Shown: piece by piece, positions 27,401 through 42,400 of the stretch
Layout of the letters: each line of letters opens with the position of its first letter
Position numbering within the stretch: position 1 is the stretch's first letter
Assembly (NCBI GenBank): GCA_014549065.1
Contig: JACDOX010000008.1
Span: 6,758,141 to 6,822,140, forward strand
DNA length: 64,000 bases
Source of the DNA: Cardinalis cardinalis
Lineage: Eukaryota > Chordata > Aves > Passeriformes > Cardinalidae
Direction of reading: 5' to 3'
Made by a program: the position numbers and the translations under genes
Notes under the pieces: generated by a model
The model's input: the letters and a program-made list of their open reading frames with translations, nothing else
The model's database searches: none
Told to the model about the DNA's origin: nothing

Positions 27401-30400
27401 TGGAATATGTGCTAATATGTTTTTCAAAGACTGTAAAACTTAGCAAATTTTGGTCAAACTCTTTTACATCTGGAAAAAGACGCATACTTATAACACAACA
27501 TCACTATTCTTCCAAATTCTAAAACCTGCCCANAAAGACATGGAGCCAGACAAGTATTTTTAAAAAACTGAAGAAAAATTTAGTATGGACAGAATAATGT
27601 ATTTTTCCTGGCTTTTTTTCCTTATAAAATAACTATTTTGGATGCAATTTTCCAGAAATACTTCTCTGTAACAGTCATCTCACTTTAAAAATTTCTGCTC
27701 AAACAGAGATTCTACAATGAAGAATGTCAAGTATTTTAAATAAGAGCTGGGCTACTAATCCCATCTAAAATCCTCACATATATGAGATCTTAAATCTTAT
27801 GGTATGGGCAGTTTCAATGCTTTTTCATGTATTACATTAATTTTCAAAATAGCCGTGAAAGTTTGGTTTTTTCAGTGTACTCTGCTGAGGTCAGGTTAGC
27901 TTCTACTTTACAGCATTTCAGCATGTTGTCATGTCATGTTTGTGACTGTTGGGTTTTTCCCCTACACAGAAATTCTACGGCTACGTGGAACAGATTGAGA
28001 GCTGGCTCAGCAGCAAAGAGGCTTTCCTAGCTAATGAGGACATAGGGGTATGTGCTCTGAGAAATTACAGTTTTCTCTGCAACCAGTCTGGAGGAGAAGG
28101 GACTATACAATGATGGGCTCTGAATCTTCTGTGCTCTTTCTCCTTCTGAAGTTACTGCTCTGCCCTGTTGGTGGTTTAGGATCAGATTTCTTTCCTTGGT
28201 ACTTTACACAGGATGGGAATCTAAGAGTAATGGAACAATCCAACTGTTCTGAGTATAGCAGGAAAATGAGACTGCATAGAAACATAGAACTCNAGCATGG
28301 TTTGGGTTGGAAGGGACCTGAAAGACCATCCATTTCCAACCCCCCTGCCATGGGTGGGGACACCTNCCAGCAGCCCAGGTTGTTCAATGCCCCATTCAGC
28401 CTGGCTTGTCTTATCTGACCCAAATACATTTGCCAGCAGNGTGCAAGTCATCACTGCTGTCACTGCTGGCATACCCAGTGTAGCTTTAAGTTACCTACCA
28501 CAGGTATCAGTAACGCTGCTATAACTGAAACTGCAGACTGATGCATGGGCTGCAAAAGCTGTTCAAGATGCTGGATGTACATTCTGACACTTAGCTCACC
28601 CTACACCTTGTACAGGTAGTGCTACTTTACTTTTACTAAATGAGTTGCCTCTGCAGGGGCTACAAAAACATCTCAGAGTTCAGTGTATTTGCAGTCCCTT
28701 CATTACAGTACAGACTTAGAAGGACTCATCCAACCATATTTAGCTTAGCAATGTGCNTAAAATGCTCTGTGAGTAATTTCCCATCCAATGACTCATGTAA
28801 GCACCCAGAAGTTTAGTGTTTTTTCTGACCCATTTGATGTGAGCTTATTGCTTCCTTTAGAATAGTGGAGAAGCAGAGTTTACTGGGATAACAACATTTT
28901 GACACCACTGGTTCTATAATTAAAGTGCAGAGGAGTGCTGAAAGGAGAACTCTGAGTCATTAATCTTGGGATTCACAAACATTACAAGAACTGTTTCTCT
29001 GCAGATTAAATGTAATGTCAGACTCCAATCCTCAAATTCAAATCTGGATCTGAGCTCTTCCAAATTCCATGAGTTGAAACTGAGACTCTAATTTTAACCT
29101 CCTTCTGTGACATATTTGTTCACTTAACTCTGATTTCAGTTTGGCATCCCANGTTTGCTTTCAACATGGCATCTGTCTTAAGACTGATTTAAAATTAGGG
29201 GCTGATGTTTCAATTCCTGAGAAGTTATGTGTTCTAGCCAGCACAACAATATGCATGAGAAGCTAAGCATCCAGTGCTGAAATGATGGCTTCAGACCTTG
29301 CATGGAATATTATTTAGGTCCCAAGTGTCAGATCAATGCCAATCAATTCCAAGGAACAANAAAATTTCTTGACAACTAGTTTGCAAATCTGGGGTAAATG
29401 CCATTTACCTTCTGGATTATCAGTGTTTTGGATGGAAAAACTCTGACTGAAAGCAGCTTCCCTTTGTTGAATTCTATCCAGGACTCAGTGTCTAGTGTGG
29501 AGAGNCTGCAGCGGAAACATACACAGTTTGAAAAAGCCCTGGAAGCTCAGATGGAGAAAATCAATGAGATGGCTTCATTTGCTCAGCAGCTAACACAGAA
29601 CAAGCACTATGACTCAGAAAATATCAGCAGCAGATGCCAGGCAGTTCTGAGGAGGTAAAGTCAAATCCTTCCCATGTCAGCCACCAATCTCTTCTGCAAT
29701 GAGACCCTCCTGCTGTGATCATTATCTTTAAATTAATTAAGAGAACTATAAGCTGGTTTGNATTTGCTCAACTTCATGCTTTGCACTGAAGTCTTCCCAA
29801 ATTGGCTGTATTTCATTCCAAAAAGCAATTAAGTGGAGGGGAAGCAGGATTCAGAAAAAGGCAGTTTCTCTTTTAATTCTGTATGCTGGCCTGCCCTTAG
29901 GGACAATGCTGTGATGCTCATTCTGGACAGTGCTGCAAACAGAAGGCCTGCCAAGCCATTAAATACTTCATTATCATTAAATACCATCAAGAAAGGTCAT
30001 TTCCTAGACAACTGCTTTTCTCTGCTCTAATAGGGTTGCTCTTTAAGCCCCACTCAAATTATCCATTAGGGCATTTGCAAATTTTCTGATCAGATCTTGC
30101 CNTCTCGTGTGAATTACTTTATTGCTACTAGAAATTTGCATATTGTTCATCCTAAACAAGTGCTAAAGTAAAAGCAGTTGTATTCCCTGCTGTGGTAGAT
30201 GAAAACAGCTACATAAAAGTTATGAAAAGAGACTTGAAGTCNCCTTTGATTCAAGTGAACATACTGATTTGTTAATGTATTCTAATTTTATATGATTTAT
30301 TAATATCTCNCATCTGCATTAACACTAATAAAGGGCTGCAGGTCCAAAAATTGGAAAAAAAAATTAAAGGATGGTGTAGCTTTAGTTTATCNGTGAGAAA

Positions 30401-33400
30401 CACCATCACATTTGCAGGATTTCCACATACGAAATGTGCTGAGTTTACGTTCTCTTGAATCCTGAAAGGANGTAATGGTGATTTCTAGAGGCAGATACCA
30501 TATATGCAGAACTTGTAGGATATCTNTCAGCTCACAATCTTTCCTACAGTGTCCTGGGCATTTTCTCTGACAGCCCAGATCAAGGGAATCTGCATATCAT
30601 GGACATTTCCCTCCTAGGGAATGGAGGATTTGATCATGTGTGTTTTAGAGGTGAAATTTGAAAACCCTTTTCTATCTAATTCACTCTGTGACTTTTNCCT
30701 CACACATCTGTCTTCATCTCAGGAAACAAAGGCTGCTGGAGAATGCTGCTGCTCGCAGACATTTGCTGGAGGAATCAAGGCTTCTGCAGAAGTTCCTGAA
30801 GAATTCTTTTGAGGTACNATTACACAGGATTCATAATATTCTGGTTTCTTAAAACATGCTGTGCTGCNTAGATCTGAATGTCCAGACAGATTTACTGTGA
30901 GGAAAAATCAAGGAACTGAGCCTGGAATGAGATAATATTGGAAAGATGAGGATAAGAATGAAGGGATATTTTTTTTTTTCTTCCCTCTAGTCTAGTGTAG
31001 TAAATTAAAGGTCTACTGTATATTGGAAAACAGCAAAATGCAGAAGAAATAAATGCATTAAAAGGGNATGTGCCATCATTTAAAAAAAAATAAGAAGAAA
31101 AAAGTTAGTTCTTTTTTTCTGAGGTAGTGACAATGGGTTAGAAATGGGGTGATCATTGTCTATGCTCCCCCATGCACACATGTACCCATGCATTTTCTCG
31201 CTGCATGGGGGCTATCTGATGGAGAAGCTCCCTTTCCAGACAGCAGTGCTCATGAACAAACACGTAAGGGTGACCTCATGAAGGGCAGGAGAAGCTATGG
31301 GAAGCAGAACCTCAGAAGGACAACTCATTTTGGTCCCCACTTACCAGTTCCCTGTTTTATACATATAAGAGGAGAGCCTGGCAGGCTGGAGCTGAAGAAA
31401 CTGAAGATTTTGTTTACTTCTGTTCTTCCCTCCCCACAGGTGGCTGCCTGGATTAATGAGAAGAACAGCATTGCCCAGGATGATAGCTGGAAGGATCCAA
31501 GCAATCTGCAGACCAAACTGCAGAGGCACCAGGCTTTCCAAGCAGAGATCATGGCCAATAGAAATCGTTTGGACTCCATCAAATCAGTGAGAGAAGCAGG
31601 GTTTTGGGCAAGGGTGGGAAACTGGCATGAAAGACTCTGCAGACAGTGAGTTACAGTGATCTCAACCAAGGGAGTGGGAGTCACTGTCCTGTCATTGGTA
31701 TTGTCCATGTTGTCTGTGAGTATACTGAGAAGCTTATTCTTTTAGTCCNCCAAGAATTTTCTGTGTCCATCTCTTTCTTCACTCTCTCTTTCTTACTATC
31801 TAGTGTGAGCTTGCTCTGCATGTTCACTGTGCATGCAATGGAAACAGATGGGGGCCTGCAAAAAAAGACTCAGTCCACTAACTTGAGGGACATCTCTCTG
31901 GGTGAATGCCACTTTAGAGGNATCCTTGTTTATTTCCAGCAGAGAATCTATCTGATTAGATGTACAGCCTTAACAAGACATATAAGATGTATCCAACAAA
32001 AAGGATAGAGTTTTTAAGTGATTCCTTTGCAGAGACATGTTAGTAGGCGAGAAATGAAGGAAGCCTGACAAGACTTGTCAGATATTTGGCAGATGATAAG
32101 TTTGGAAGGACAGACTGTAACATGTTTATTAATTTTATTTTCAGCACAGTGCTTACTGGATGTATTTTGCAATAGATGACTACATTAAAAGTAGATTGCC
32201 CCCTCCAGTTTCACCTGCATCTTAGAAACATCTCTCCTTTTCTTTTTTTCCTTTTTCTTTTCTCTTTTCTTTCTTTTCTTTTCCTTTCCTTTCTTTTCTT
32301 TTTCAATCCCCCTGTTGGCAGACATGACAAGTTGGCGATTAAAGGGTGGAGCTACAATCCTCGGTAAAGTTATCTGGTTTTAAAGACTTGTTTGCACAAT
32401 CTCTTTCACGTTATTTCATGATGCCCTGCCTTCTTTGTGGGGAATAGTCCTAGAAGTTGCTCTTTAGAACACTTACTGACCTGGTATAGCACCTTTCACT
32501 TGCTGTGCCTCTTGCTTCCCTTGCTGTGCGGTTTCTGCCCTAATTTCAGTAAGCCTTTTGTCTTTATTAGATTTTTCTCTGTCTCTGCAATCCCTTCATC
32601 TATTATATCAGGAGGTGAAGGTTGCAGCTGGCCCTTTACANAAGAGTGCTGGTAGACTTTGATTATGAAGGCAAAAGAGATATATTCTGGTGCATTCAGC
32701 AAAGGAAGAATATGTTGCCTGTTCCTTCTGACATAGGAAGGGGAGAAGATGCTCCATGAAAGGCATTATGCCCCAGAAGCCATTCAGTCCAGACTACAAG
32801 AAATGGAAGAGCTATGGGAAGAGCTGCTAGCAAGTTGCCAGGATAAATGGACCAAACTGCAGGATGCTTACAAGGTAATGCCAGTGGTTACAGGGATGCC
32901 AGTGGCTGGATCTTGGTGAATTTTCCAGAAATAGCACAGCTGCCTTGCTGCATGTCTCATCTACAAGTGTATCACTTGATACAATCCAACCTCATTCCTC
33001 AAGACCATTATTGCAAAGAATCTACGAAGTGTGGACTGACTGAATGGAATTGGCAGGATAATTGGAGATCCCTATGGAGGGAAGAGGATTTGTAGGCTGG
33101 GCTCCATTCTGCTTCCTGCTGCTGGTTTAGATCCAGATTCCAGAGATAGTTACTGAGAAAAAATGTCTTTACTCATGTGTCAATGCTGCATCTGTCTCAA
33201 GGGCACCTTTTCTCCAGCACNTTGAGAAGGAAACCTACAGCTCCTTTTCATTCTTCTCGCTCCAGGCACATGAATTCTCATGACTGTGAGTTATGCTTGC
33301 TTGAGCTATCAGACAATATGTGGTTATAAACCAGAGCTCTCCCTTTAAATGTTCTTTTTTTTAAGATGCTATGTCCATGATCTGCATTTGTGCAACACAA

Positions 33401-36400
33401 GTAAGACATCTGTTCTTGTCTTCACCATGACTGAATTCTCTTCTTCATTTGCANCACCATTGTGTATGGGAAAATTTCACTGAGCAGTGTGATCAATCTT
33501 TACTGAAAGTGGCTGAGATTTTCACATCACGTTATCTGTCCTAAAGGTTTAAATTATTTTTTCTTCTTACTTGTTCTCAGGGTCTTCATTTTCAGCGAAA
33601 TGTAGAGGACACAGAGAAATGGTTGGAAGGTGTGGAAAATGACCTGAAAGCACCATACAATGACAGTGATCTGGTGGTTTTGAACAGTCATCTGAAGAAA
33701 CAAGAAGAACTGGAGGAAGACATTGCTGCCCATAGGGACCGGCTGCAAGAGCTTGTGGTCACAGCTCAGCAGTTCCAGAAGGAGAAACATTTCCTTGCTG
33801 ATGAACTAGAAGAGAAAGTGGATGAACTGGTGCAGAGGTGTGTGAGTGTCTGGCCTGTCTTCTGCCAGCTTTTTGATTCCCTGAATATTCTTTTTTCTTT
33901 CCTTCTCTACACTATTCTGAAATTAGTGTTTTGCATTCATTCCTTATCAATCTGTAGTCCTCACTGGATTATCTTTAAAACCTACAGATACAAAAGGCTA
34001 CGTGATCCTCTGCAGGAGAGGAGGGGAAGTCTGGAGGCAAGCAGACTGCTGTACCAGTTCTTCCGAGATCTTGATGAGGAGTTGGCTTGGGTTCGTGAGA
34101 AGCTCCCCATGGCTTCCTCCAAGGATTATGGCCAATCCCTGGTAACCATTCAGAGTCTACAAGAAAAGCACCAGGTAGTGTCATGTCTTTAGAATCAAAT
34201 AGAGAATCAGTCTTTAGAATTAAATAGAGAACACTGAATCCAATTTGTCTCTAGCAAACTTCATCTGCTGTGCTTTGGCTAACGGGAGTCAGGATGCCAG
34301 GGATCATTTTATCCTTTTCTTTTTCAAGGATCTGTCCATGACTTGGCAACATGCAGGATGCCATCCTGCTTACCATTGCAGTGGTGCAAGTANCACACCC
34401 CAGGCCTTCTGTGGGCATGCTGGCTCTTTCTGTAAACTGAGTTCAAACCCTGGCCTTTCCAATACAAAACAGATTTGAAAAATTTTGCATATTTTCATAG
34501 GTTCTTTGGTTCTAACAAAATGCTTTCAAACTCAGTATATCCAAGAAAGCTCATTGCTCAGATGTCTCAGGATGAGCTCCCAGGAAAATATTTTCCCCAA
34601 AATTTCTTCTGCTCTGATGGGANGGAGTTAACAGGGAATTATTATGCTAGCTGATCTTCACTCCAGTGGTAGCTTTCAAGACAACTGCCGAAATATTTCA
34701 CTAGATTCAGATGGACCATCAGAGAAAGTAGTGCCTGGAATAGTCATCTTGAATACCAATAAATACCTTCCTGATATTCCTTAATAAGGAGCACTGTCTC
34801 TTTGCAAACACAAGGTGGAAGAAAAAATACTCCTGCTAAGATTTTCCAGCAGCTATTGGTATTTAATATTAATATATGACATCCCATTTAAATGCCACGT
34901 CAATCAATGCCTTTTGGAGAAATCTGTGCAAGCTACATTAGGATTGGGAAAGACAGGAGATCCTATGAATTGTCAATGTGTGTGATAGACACAGTGAGAA
35001 AGAGAGAAAGCCCAAGCATCTGGTGAAACAGTAAGAATGAAAAACTTGTTTCATCGTGATTAATAACATAAATGTTGTTTTGTGTGCAATTACTCCTAAA
35101 ATTTATGAGCTCATTGGCATGGTAATAAAGTAATTAAGTTCACAGAAGAAAAGAAAGCTTGAGCTGAATTAATCTGCAAAAATATTTCAAGTAACTGAAG
35201 GAACAGAGGAGATACTGCTTTAGGCTATGATTATTTTTTGTTAATTGGCTAAATCTCAAACTGTTTCAACTAACTGTGAGAGTGGGAGATATATACCATA
35301 AAATCAGTGCATAATAAAATTCTCTAACATTTTACTTACTATTCTTCTGGAAACAGGATTAAAATATAAGCTTTTAATTCTCAACATGTTATTAGCTACA
35401 GCCTCTGCACTTTCTTTTTAATGTTGGTTTACAAGCAAGCAAATGTCAGAATTAACATAACAGTCAAGAATTGAATATTCTGTTAGTTCCACCTCTATTG
35501 TTTGTCCTAATAAGCTAGATTAGCAAAATTCAGTCCTTGGTTTGTTACCACAAAAGAGATTGTGAGTGAACTGTATTAACCTTCTTCCTAAGGAAGAAAA
35601 AAAAAAAATCTGCTTTGCNAAACAGCATTTACACACAAATATATTATGCCTTCAAACAGCTGCTTGGCTTGGAAAAGATATGGTGTTCCTTTTCAACAAC
35701 ATCTTGAAATCAATAGGGGGAAGTTAAAGGCAAGATTAGAATCAGAGCTTTTTCCAGCCAAGTTTGACGCTTGAGTTGAAAAAGCAGCTCCTCCCCTCAC
35801 AGAGGGCATCTCCTCTACATTAACAGAGCACTGCAGTCTAACTCTGAACCTGCTTATTCATAGCTGTGAAATTAAACAGAACAGTGGTAAGACTGTGGGG
35901 CTTGTTTGTGCTCAGGGTGCTCAGGCACAGTCAGCCAAAGAGAGCATGTATGCTCACAGAAAAACCACAGCATGGGCCTTGCCTACCCAGGAGAGAGTAT
36001 ATGGAGGGATGCATATATTTTTTAAATCTACCAGTCTTCAAAAATTAATTTCAAGTAAAGCCCTTGAGAATTGGTTTGAGGCGCTTTTCTTCTCTCCTTG
36101 TCCTGTTGGCTGCCTGGCACTGGTGTACCCACAGCGTTTACAATGTCTGCTATGCAAAGATGCATCTTCTACAAAAACATTGTCAAGTGATAAATAATAA
36201 TGTGCAGGCAAATTGGTCATTCTTCCCTAGATATGTTTTGATTCAAGAAATGCCATATAATGGAATAGGACTGGGTATATTTCAGTGGAAACTACAAATA
36301 AGAGGTTTGTGATTAGAACACAAACACTCTAGACTCTGAGGTAAATATACATCAAAGTTCAAACTTCATGGCTAAATTTGATTTCTATGATCACTGCTTC

Positions 36401-39400
36401 ACCCCAAAAAAAGTCCTCCACTCCAAGCGTGCACTCAGACTTTGTACCTCTGACCCACCTTTGTGAGGAGAAAGCAAATTTATAAAGGAATTGCATNACT
36501 ACATTTTCTGGGATAAAAATTCCATAACTTCAATTTTTGGTCTATCATTTTACTNTTTACTCTTTCCAGAACCTGGAGAATGAGATAAACAGTCGAGATG
36601 CTTTGACCAAAGCAGTGATCAGTACAGGACAGAAACTGGTAAGGGGAGGCCACTNAGCCTCTCGCAAGATTATAGAGCATCTGAAGGAGCTTGAGACTTC
36701 TGTAGAGACCTTGAAGGCAGAGGCTCAAGACAGGAGACAGAGGCTTATGCAGTCCTATGAGGCCCATCTGTTCCTAAATGAGGTAAGGATGGTTCCTGAG
36801 AGATTTTTTTTTTTAATGTCTTTTCTTTTTTTAAAACAACTGGCATCTATATTGTTGAATGGATGTAAGTGTTGAGAAAGAAGCAGAATTCACACTGCCT
36901 TGATTTTTCATATCTGGTAAATAAGGATACAGTGGAGAAGCAACAGTTATCTTCCCAACAAATGGCAGTGAGTAACATGTAACTGCNATTACTGGATTCT
37001 GGGTACACGTTTTTTGGAACAGTGTCTGGTAGATTGCATTAGAGGAACACATCTAAGGTGCTCTCTGTTTTCACTGATGTGTCAGTGCACCACTGCTTTC
37101 AGTTTTCTTTGTCTTGACCAAAATCAAGCTGTGTTAAGGCTCATCCCTGTATTTTATACAGCTGCTGGAGGTGGAGGCATGGCTGGCAGAGAGGAGTTTC
37201 ATTCTGGAGACCTCTGATTATGGGAAGAATGAAGAATCCACGCAAGTTTTACTGCGTAAACTTGCAGCTACCAAACTGGACATGGATAGCTTCAGGTTGA
37301 GGATTGAGAAAGTACAGGAGACAGGAGCCAGCTTAATAAACAAAGACAGTCCAGAGAGGTAGGAAAGCAAAAACAGGTTTCTCCTCCAGGTCTGACAGAA
37401 ATGCCCAGAGAAGGCAAATAAAGAAAAGTTCGACTATGTTTGATGGCTCATTCAGAAATGAGCTTTCAGGGATCATCCATCCCTCCATCATCATCACACA
37501 CACTGAGCTCCCCGAAAGCTTGATGATTGTTTTAATGTTTTCATGAGATTTTTTTTTAACAACAGACCAATTAATGCAGATCAGCTTCTTTGTCCATTGT
37601 CTACTCCCAGGAACTGTCATCTAGCTCTAATTTACCACAAATATTCANAAACNGCTGTGCTTGGGAAAGGAAATGAACATTCTTGACAGTTCACTGTTTT
37701 TCATTGAAAGTTTGTTTTTATATCTGGGGAGAAGGATAGGAAAAGAGCAGCTATTTGTATGATTTATTTTAATTTCCTGAGCTACCTGGCTTTAATGGCA
37801 CAGCATAACTCACTCCATGATGTTATCTGGTTTATTCTGTGTTTTAAAGNTGTTGCAAATTAAACATGTCAGAAAAAACAGTGTTTAAAAAGAACCATAA
37901 AGCAAAGACATACTTTCTGCTTCTTATTCTTTGCAGTTCAGTAATACTTTCAAAGCTCCAGGGGATCCTAGCAGATTATCAGTCTCTACTACAAAAGTCT
38001 GATACCAAGAGAAAACGCCTGCAAGAACAACTCCAGCTCTATCAGTTTGAAAGAGAATTCCAGCTGGTAGATGCATGGCTTTCCAGTAAACTGTCTGTAG
38101 CAGAGTCCGATGACTATGGGCAGGACTTGGATGATGTTGAGGTAAAAGAAAATAAAAAGTATTGCACGTATGGTGTGGCAAAGCAGGGTTATATTTGCTG
38201 CAATTTTTGTGTAGCTGCTGACAGTGAAGTGTTACAATGACAAAAACTAAGCAGGGCTGTTATCTCTACAGAAATCAGACTGGCTTCTGTGTGCTTTGAC
38301 AGGCTTGCTGAGGTAGCATCCTCCAACAGAAAATTAGATGTATCAGAAAGTTAGCTGTTCTTGGAATAAGGTGAGGTCAGCACACTCCATTGCTTGCCCT
38401 GCTTATAAATTTGACAGGACCTAAAAAATTTGACTATGGTCAAAAGCAGTGGGCTGCAGTGCTCATATCTCTTGCTGCTGATTTCAAGGATAAATTTCTC
38501 CTTGGGGCACACAGTGCAGAGAACTATAATTAGCAGTGTCCACTCCTCCTAGGAACTGCTGATGTGTAGACAAGTTCTGTTCATTAGCTTTTGATCTGAG
38601 CAACTTCTGCTTGTCGGGATGTGGTTAATTTTTCTCTGTGATACAGAATGTTAAATGATCAAGACAATAGATGTCTTCTTCTGACTCTGGGTCATTTGGA
38701 TTTATCAAGCAATTTGCACTTGTAGATTGCAGTGCATAACTTTTGTGTTATACAGAGCAGAGAAAGTGATTCCTTCTGCCTCTCTCATGAAGGTAGGCAG
38801 AAATTCTTTATCTGAATCTGTGTCCCCATTTATTCTGCAGGTGCTGGAGAAAAAGTTTAAAGATTTTGTAAATGAGATGAAACCTCTGGGACATTCCAAA
38901 GTTGTCTCCTTAANTGAGTTAGCATCTAAACTGGGTAAGGAAGGCCACAGCAAGATGGATGTTATCCAGAAGAGAACTAAGCAAATCAATGAAATGTGGG
39001 AGAAACTATGCAATGCCGTTGATATAAGGACAGAGGTAGGAAGTGCATGAAAAACTGGGGCATTNATTTCCTTGCAGCCTCCCATGCCTTTTCTTTCCCA
39101 AACCAGTGCATTTCTCATGTTGAAACACAAGGTTTACGNGGACAATGAGTACATTTTGTTCAATTTTTTCTTGATTCATTTCCCTTTCTAGCCACTGCTT
39201 ACCCTACTGTTCCTGGCAAGGCTTATACTTGAAAGATGCTTATCAGCTCCGGGTAATTGTTTTCCTTAATTCNCTGCTAACTCCTGTTTCCTGAAAAACA
39301 AAGCAAATCCATCAGTTTACCACCACTAACNGGAGTCTGGCTCTGTCACATATCAGTCTTTTTATGGAACTACTTATGTAACATGATCAAAATTCTCCGG

Positions 39401-42400
39401 GATTTTTGCTGAGTTAACTTCTTGAAATCAAAGGCATGTGGAAGAGAATGTGATGGAGGACACAGAGCCAACCCCCTACCTTTAGGCAGCAGTTGGATGT
39501 TAAATCTGCTCACTCCCTCTCAGGAAACTGCAGACACAGATATGTATAGAAAAGCAGAGGTGATACACAGAACTCAATATTTTTGTTTGTTTTAAGGATA
39601 ATATATCAGATGTCTTCTGATATATTATTTGAATCATTTTTTTCACTACTGTTGCATGACCTGTTGCTTATGAGGTAGCTCAAGCCCGCTATTGTCTGTT
39701 GGCAAAAATAAGTGCATGACAATTGTTGCTATAGAGTTTGGCTATAAACTAGTATTAGAACTTTTTTTAAATAGTCTCATTTCAGAAAAGCATGATTTTT
39801 GCTCAATTTGTTTTCACTGTTTGTGGTGTAGACTTTNATCCAAGAAGTATTTTAAGACAACCTCTGTGGTGTAGAGAGCTACTTTTAGAGGGCAATTCAT
39901 GCNCTCCATTTTGATCATTCTTCTTATGTTGGGATAAATTGCTCTTTGGAGATGTTTGATTCTTTCTATTGTCCAACACCTCACTTTCAGGTGACTTAAT
40001 GGGAAAGATGTTTCATTCCCTCTCAAAATCCCCAGTGATTTTGTNCTGCATTATGACATATTAGGATTACATTTTTTCATGTTGTAGACACAAATTGCTG
40101 TAGAGTATTGCCATTAAATTACTTTGTTATGCCAGAACCTAAGAGCAGCCCNTCAAGTTCACCAGTATGACCATGATGTGGATGAAGTAAAGGNCTGGAT
40201 GCAGGAGAAAGAGGCAGTGGTGGATATAGAAGATTATGGGTATGATCTTCCAGGTGTACAGACACTNCTCAGCCATCTTGAGGGAGTAGAGGTAAGAGGA
40301 TCTCTGATGAAGCAGTAGCAGTAAAGCATAGATGGCAAAAAAAAAAAAAAGAGACTGATTCTTGACTGATGCCTCTTAAGGGCCTTACTAACAAGACAAA
40401 TTTATTGCACCATTAATATTCTTTGTGCCTCAGAGAAGAGGGCTTTATTTATTGCACCCTTAAATATTCTTTGTGCCTCAGAGAAGAGGGCTTTTTCCTC
40501 CTGTTTTTAACATTGGGATATTATATTATTAATGCTTCTGCTTTGAAGGATGAACTTCTCTTCTAAAATCTGTTATGATAATTGCAAAGGTGTCAGCTGA
40601 ACTGTAGGAAACTTCAGCTCCACATTTACTAAAATAATGTGTCTCATGTCTAAAGAAGTTTCTTTTATGTTTGATGTTGAACAAGGCATTAAGGGAAAAC
40701 TGAGAGGAATTCATATTTCCAGCCTCTGTACAGCCAAAGTGTAGAAAATATATGTAGCATTGTTTAATCCACTTTTGATAGAACTAAGCAGTGGCTTGGT
40801 CTTACAATCCATTCTGTCTCCATTCCAGAGAGATCTGGGAGTCATCATGAAAGAGCTGGANCGGATTCGAGGAGACGCTTGGCACCTCAGCCGCACGTAC
40901 CCTCAAGTTAAGGAAAACATCATGGAGAGGCTCACAGATGTGGATGAGTGCTGGGAAAACTTGGACAAAAAGTTTCTGGAGAGGAAGGCAAGACTGAGCC
41001 AGGCAGAACAAGTCCAGCTCTACTTCAATGACTGCAGGGAGCTGATGTATGTATTGGCCCCTTGAGTTTGGCAGTNGGCCTTGTTTCTTGTCTTTCCCAT
41101 AGAGGATTTTCTAAATTATAGCTGTTAGTTATTTGATTCCTGCCCCAGGTGCTCTGCAGCTTGCTTNCAATCTCTTTGAACAATAATCCATGGCATCTCC
41201 TCAACAGCACTTCACAGAATTTACCAGATATCAGAGGTGATAATGACGCCTCAGTACAGTGTGCATGGCAAAAACACTTTTTTTAGACTAATTCCTAGAC
41301 AGTCCCTAAAAAGTCTCCTGGAGAATTCCATCCCTGTNGATAAATTCACATTTTAAATTGAAAATACTGTTGATTCTGTTGGCAGGTAGGGTTAGATAGT
41401 GAAGTAATTTGTACACCTGCATAGGCACGAGTGCCCCNTTTTCTCAGAGTCAAAGCAGCTGCATTAAAGGTAATCTCCTAGAATAAGTAATGAAAAAGAT
41501 CACCTATGACAGGAGTAGAAATACAAAGACAGTGGAATGGTTACCACTGTCTATTGGACATTTACTATGCTAAGNGATAGATCCTGAGCTCAGGTAAATC
41601 AGGAGTAAGTTTGTGCCTGCTGAGAGTAATGGAGTAGAAAATGTTTCTTAAAAAGTATCTATCAATATGCTTCTTTCCATGAATGCTCTTTGTGCACATG
41701 AAGTACTTTCATGTGTGGTCCTTTACAATGTATAAAAATACTGTTAAACTNTGTAGTCTAGGCAATTGCAGTTAGTTCTTTCTGAGAATTTGAATGCATA
41801 ATGCTTTGGTATGTGCAGATCTACATCTTTATCTTTAAAAGGCTATGTATGGAAACAGCACTGGGAGTATTATAAATCCACCAGATTTATAAACCTTCAT
41901 CAACATATTTGTATATTGCTATGGTTTAACCCCCCTAGTCAGCAGTCAAGCCAAGCCACTCACTTCCCCAGGTTCCCAATGGGAGGAGGAGGAGAATCAG
42001 AAATTAAAAACAAGCAAACAAACAAAAACCAACTCATTTGTTGAGATAAGAACACTCTAGTGATTGAAAAAAGTAAAATATAATAATACTAATTATTCGT
42101 TTCTTTAAAAAAAAAAAAGAAGAAGAAGAAAAAGGAAAAATAACCCTCTCAGAAACTATTGATGCACAATACAATTGCTCATCATCACTCACTGGTGCCC
42201 AGCCTGTCCCTAAGGAGCCACTGGTCCCTTCTGGCAAACTCTCCCCAGTTTATATANGGGTATGATGTNCTNTGGGATGGAGTATCCCTTTGGCCCNTTC
42301 AGGTCAGCTGTCCTGNCTTTGTTTCCCCCCTGCCTGGCTGTTTGTGCACCTCCTCACNGGGAGAGCCTGGGAAACTGAGAAACCTTTGGCTTAGGGTAAG

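Noticed and set aside
31149..31439. In-frame upstream extension of SPTBN5 exon 17
   Set aside because: A strong acceptor (ctccccacag) sits at 31439, and exon 16 joins there in frame; the upstream peptide is not spectrin-like.
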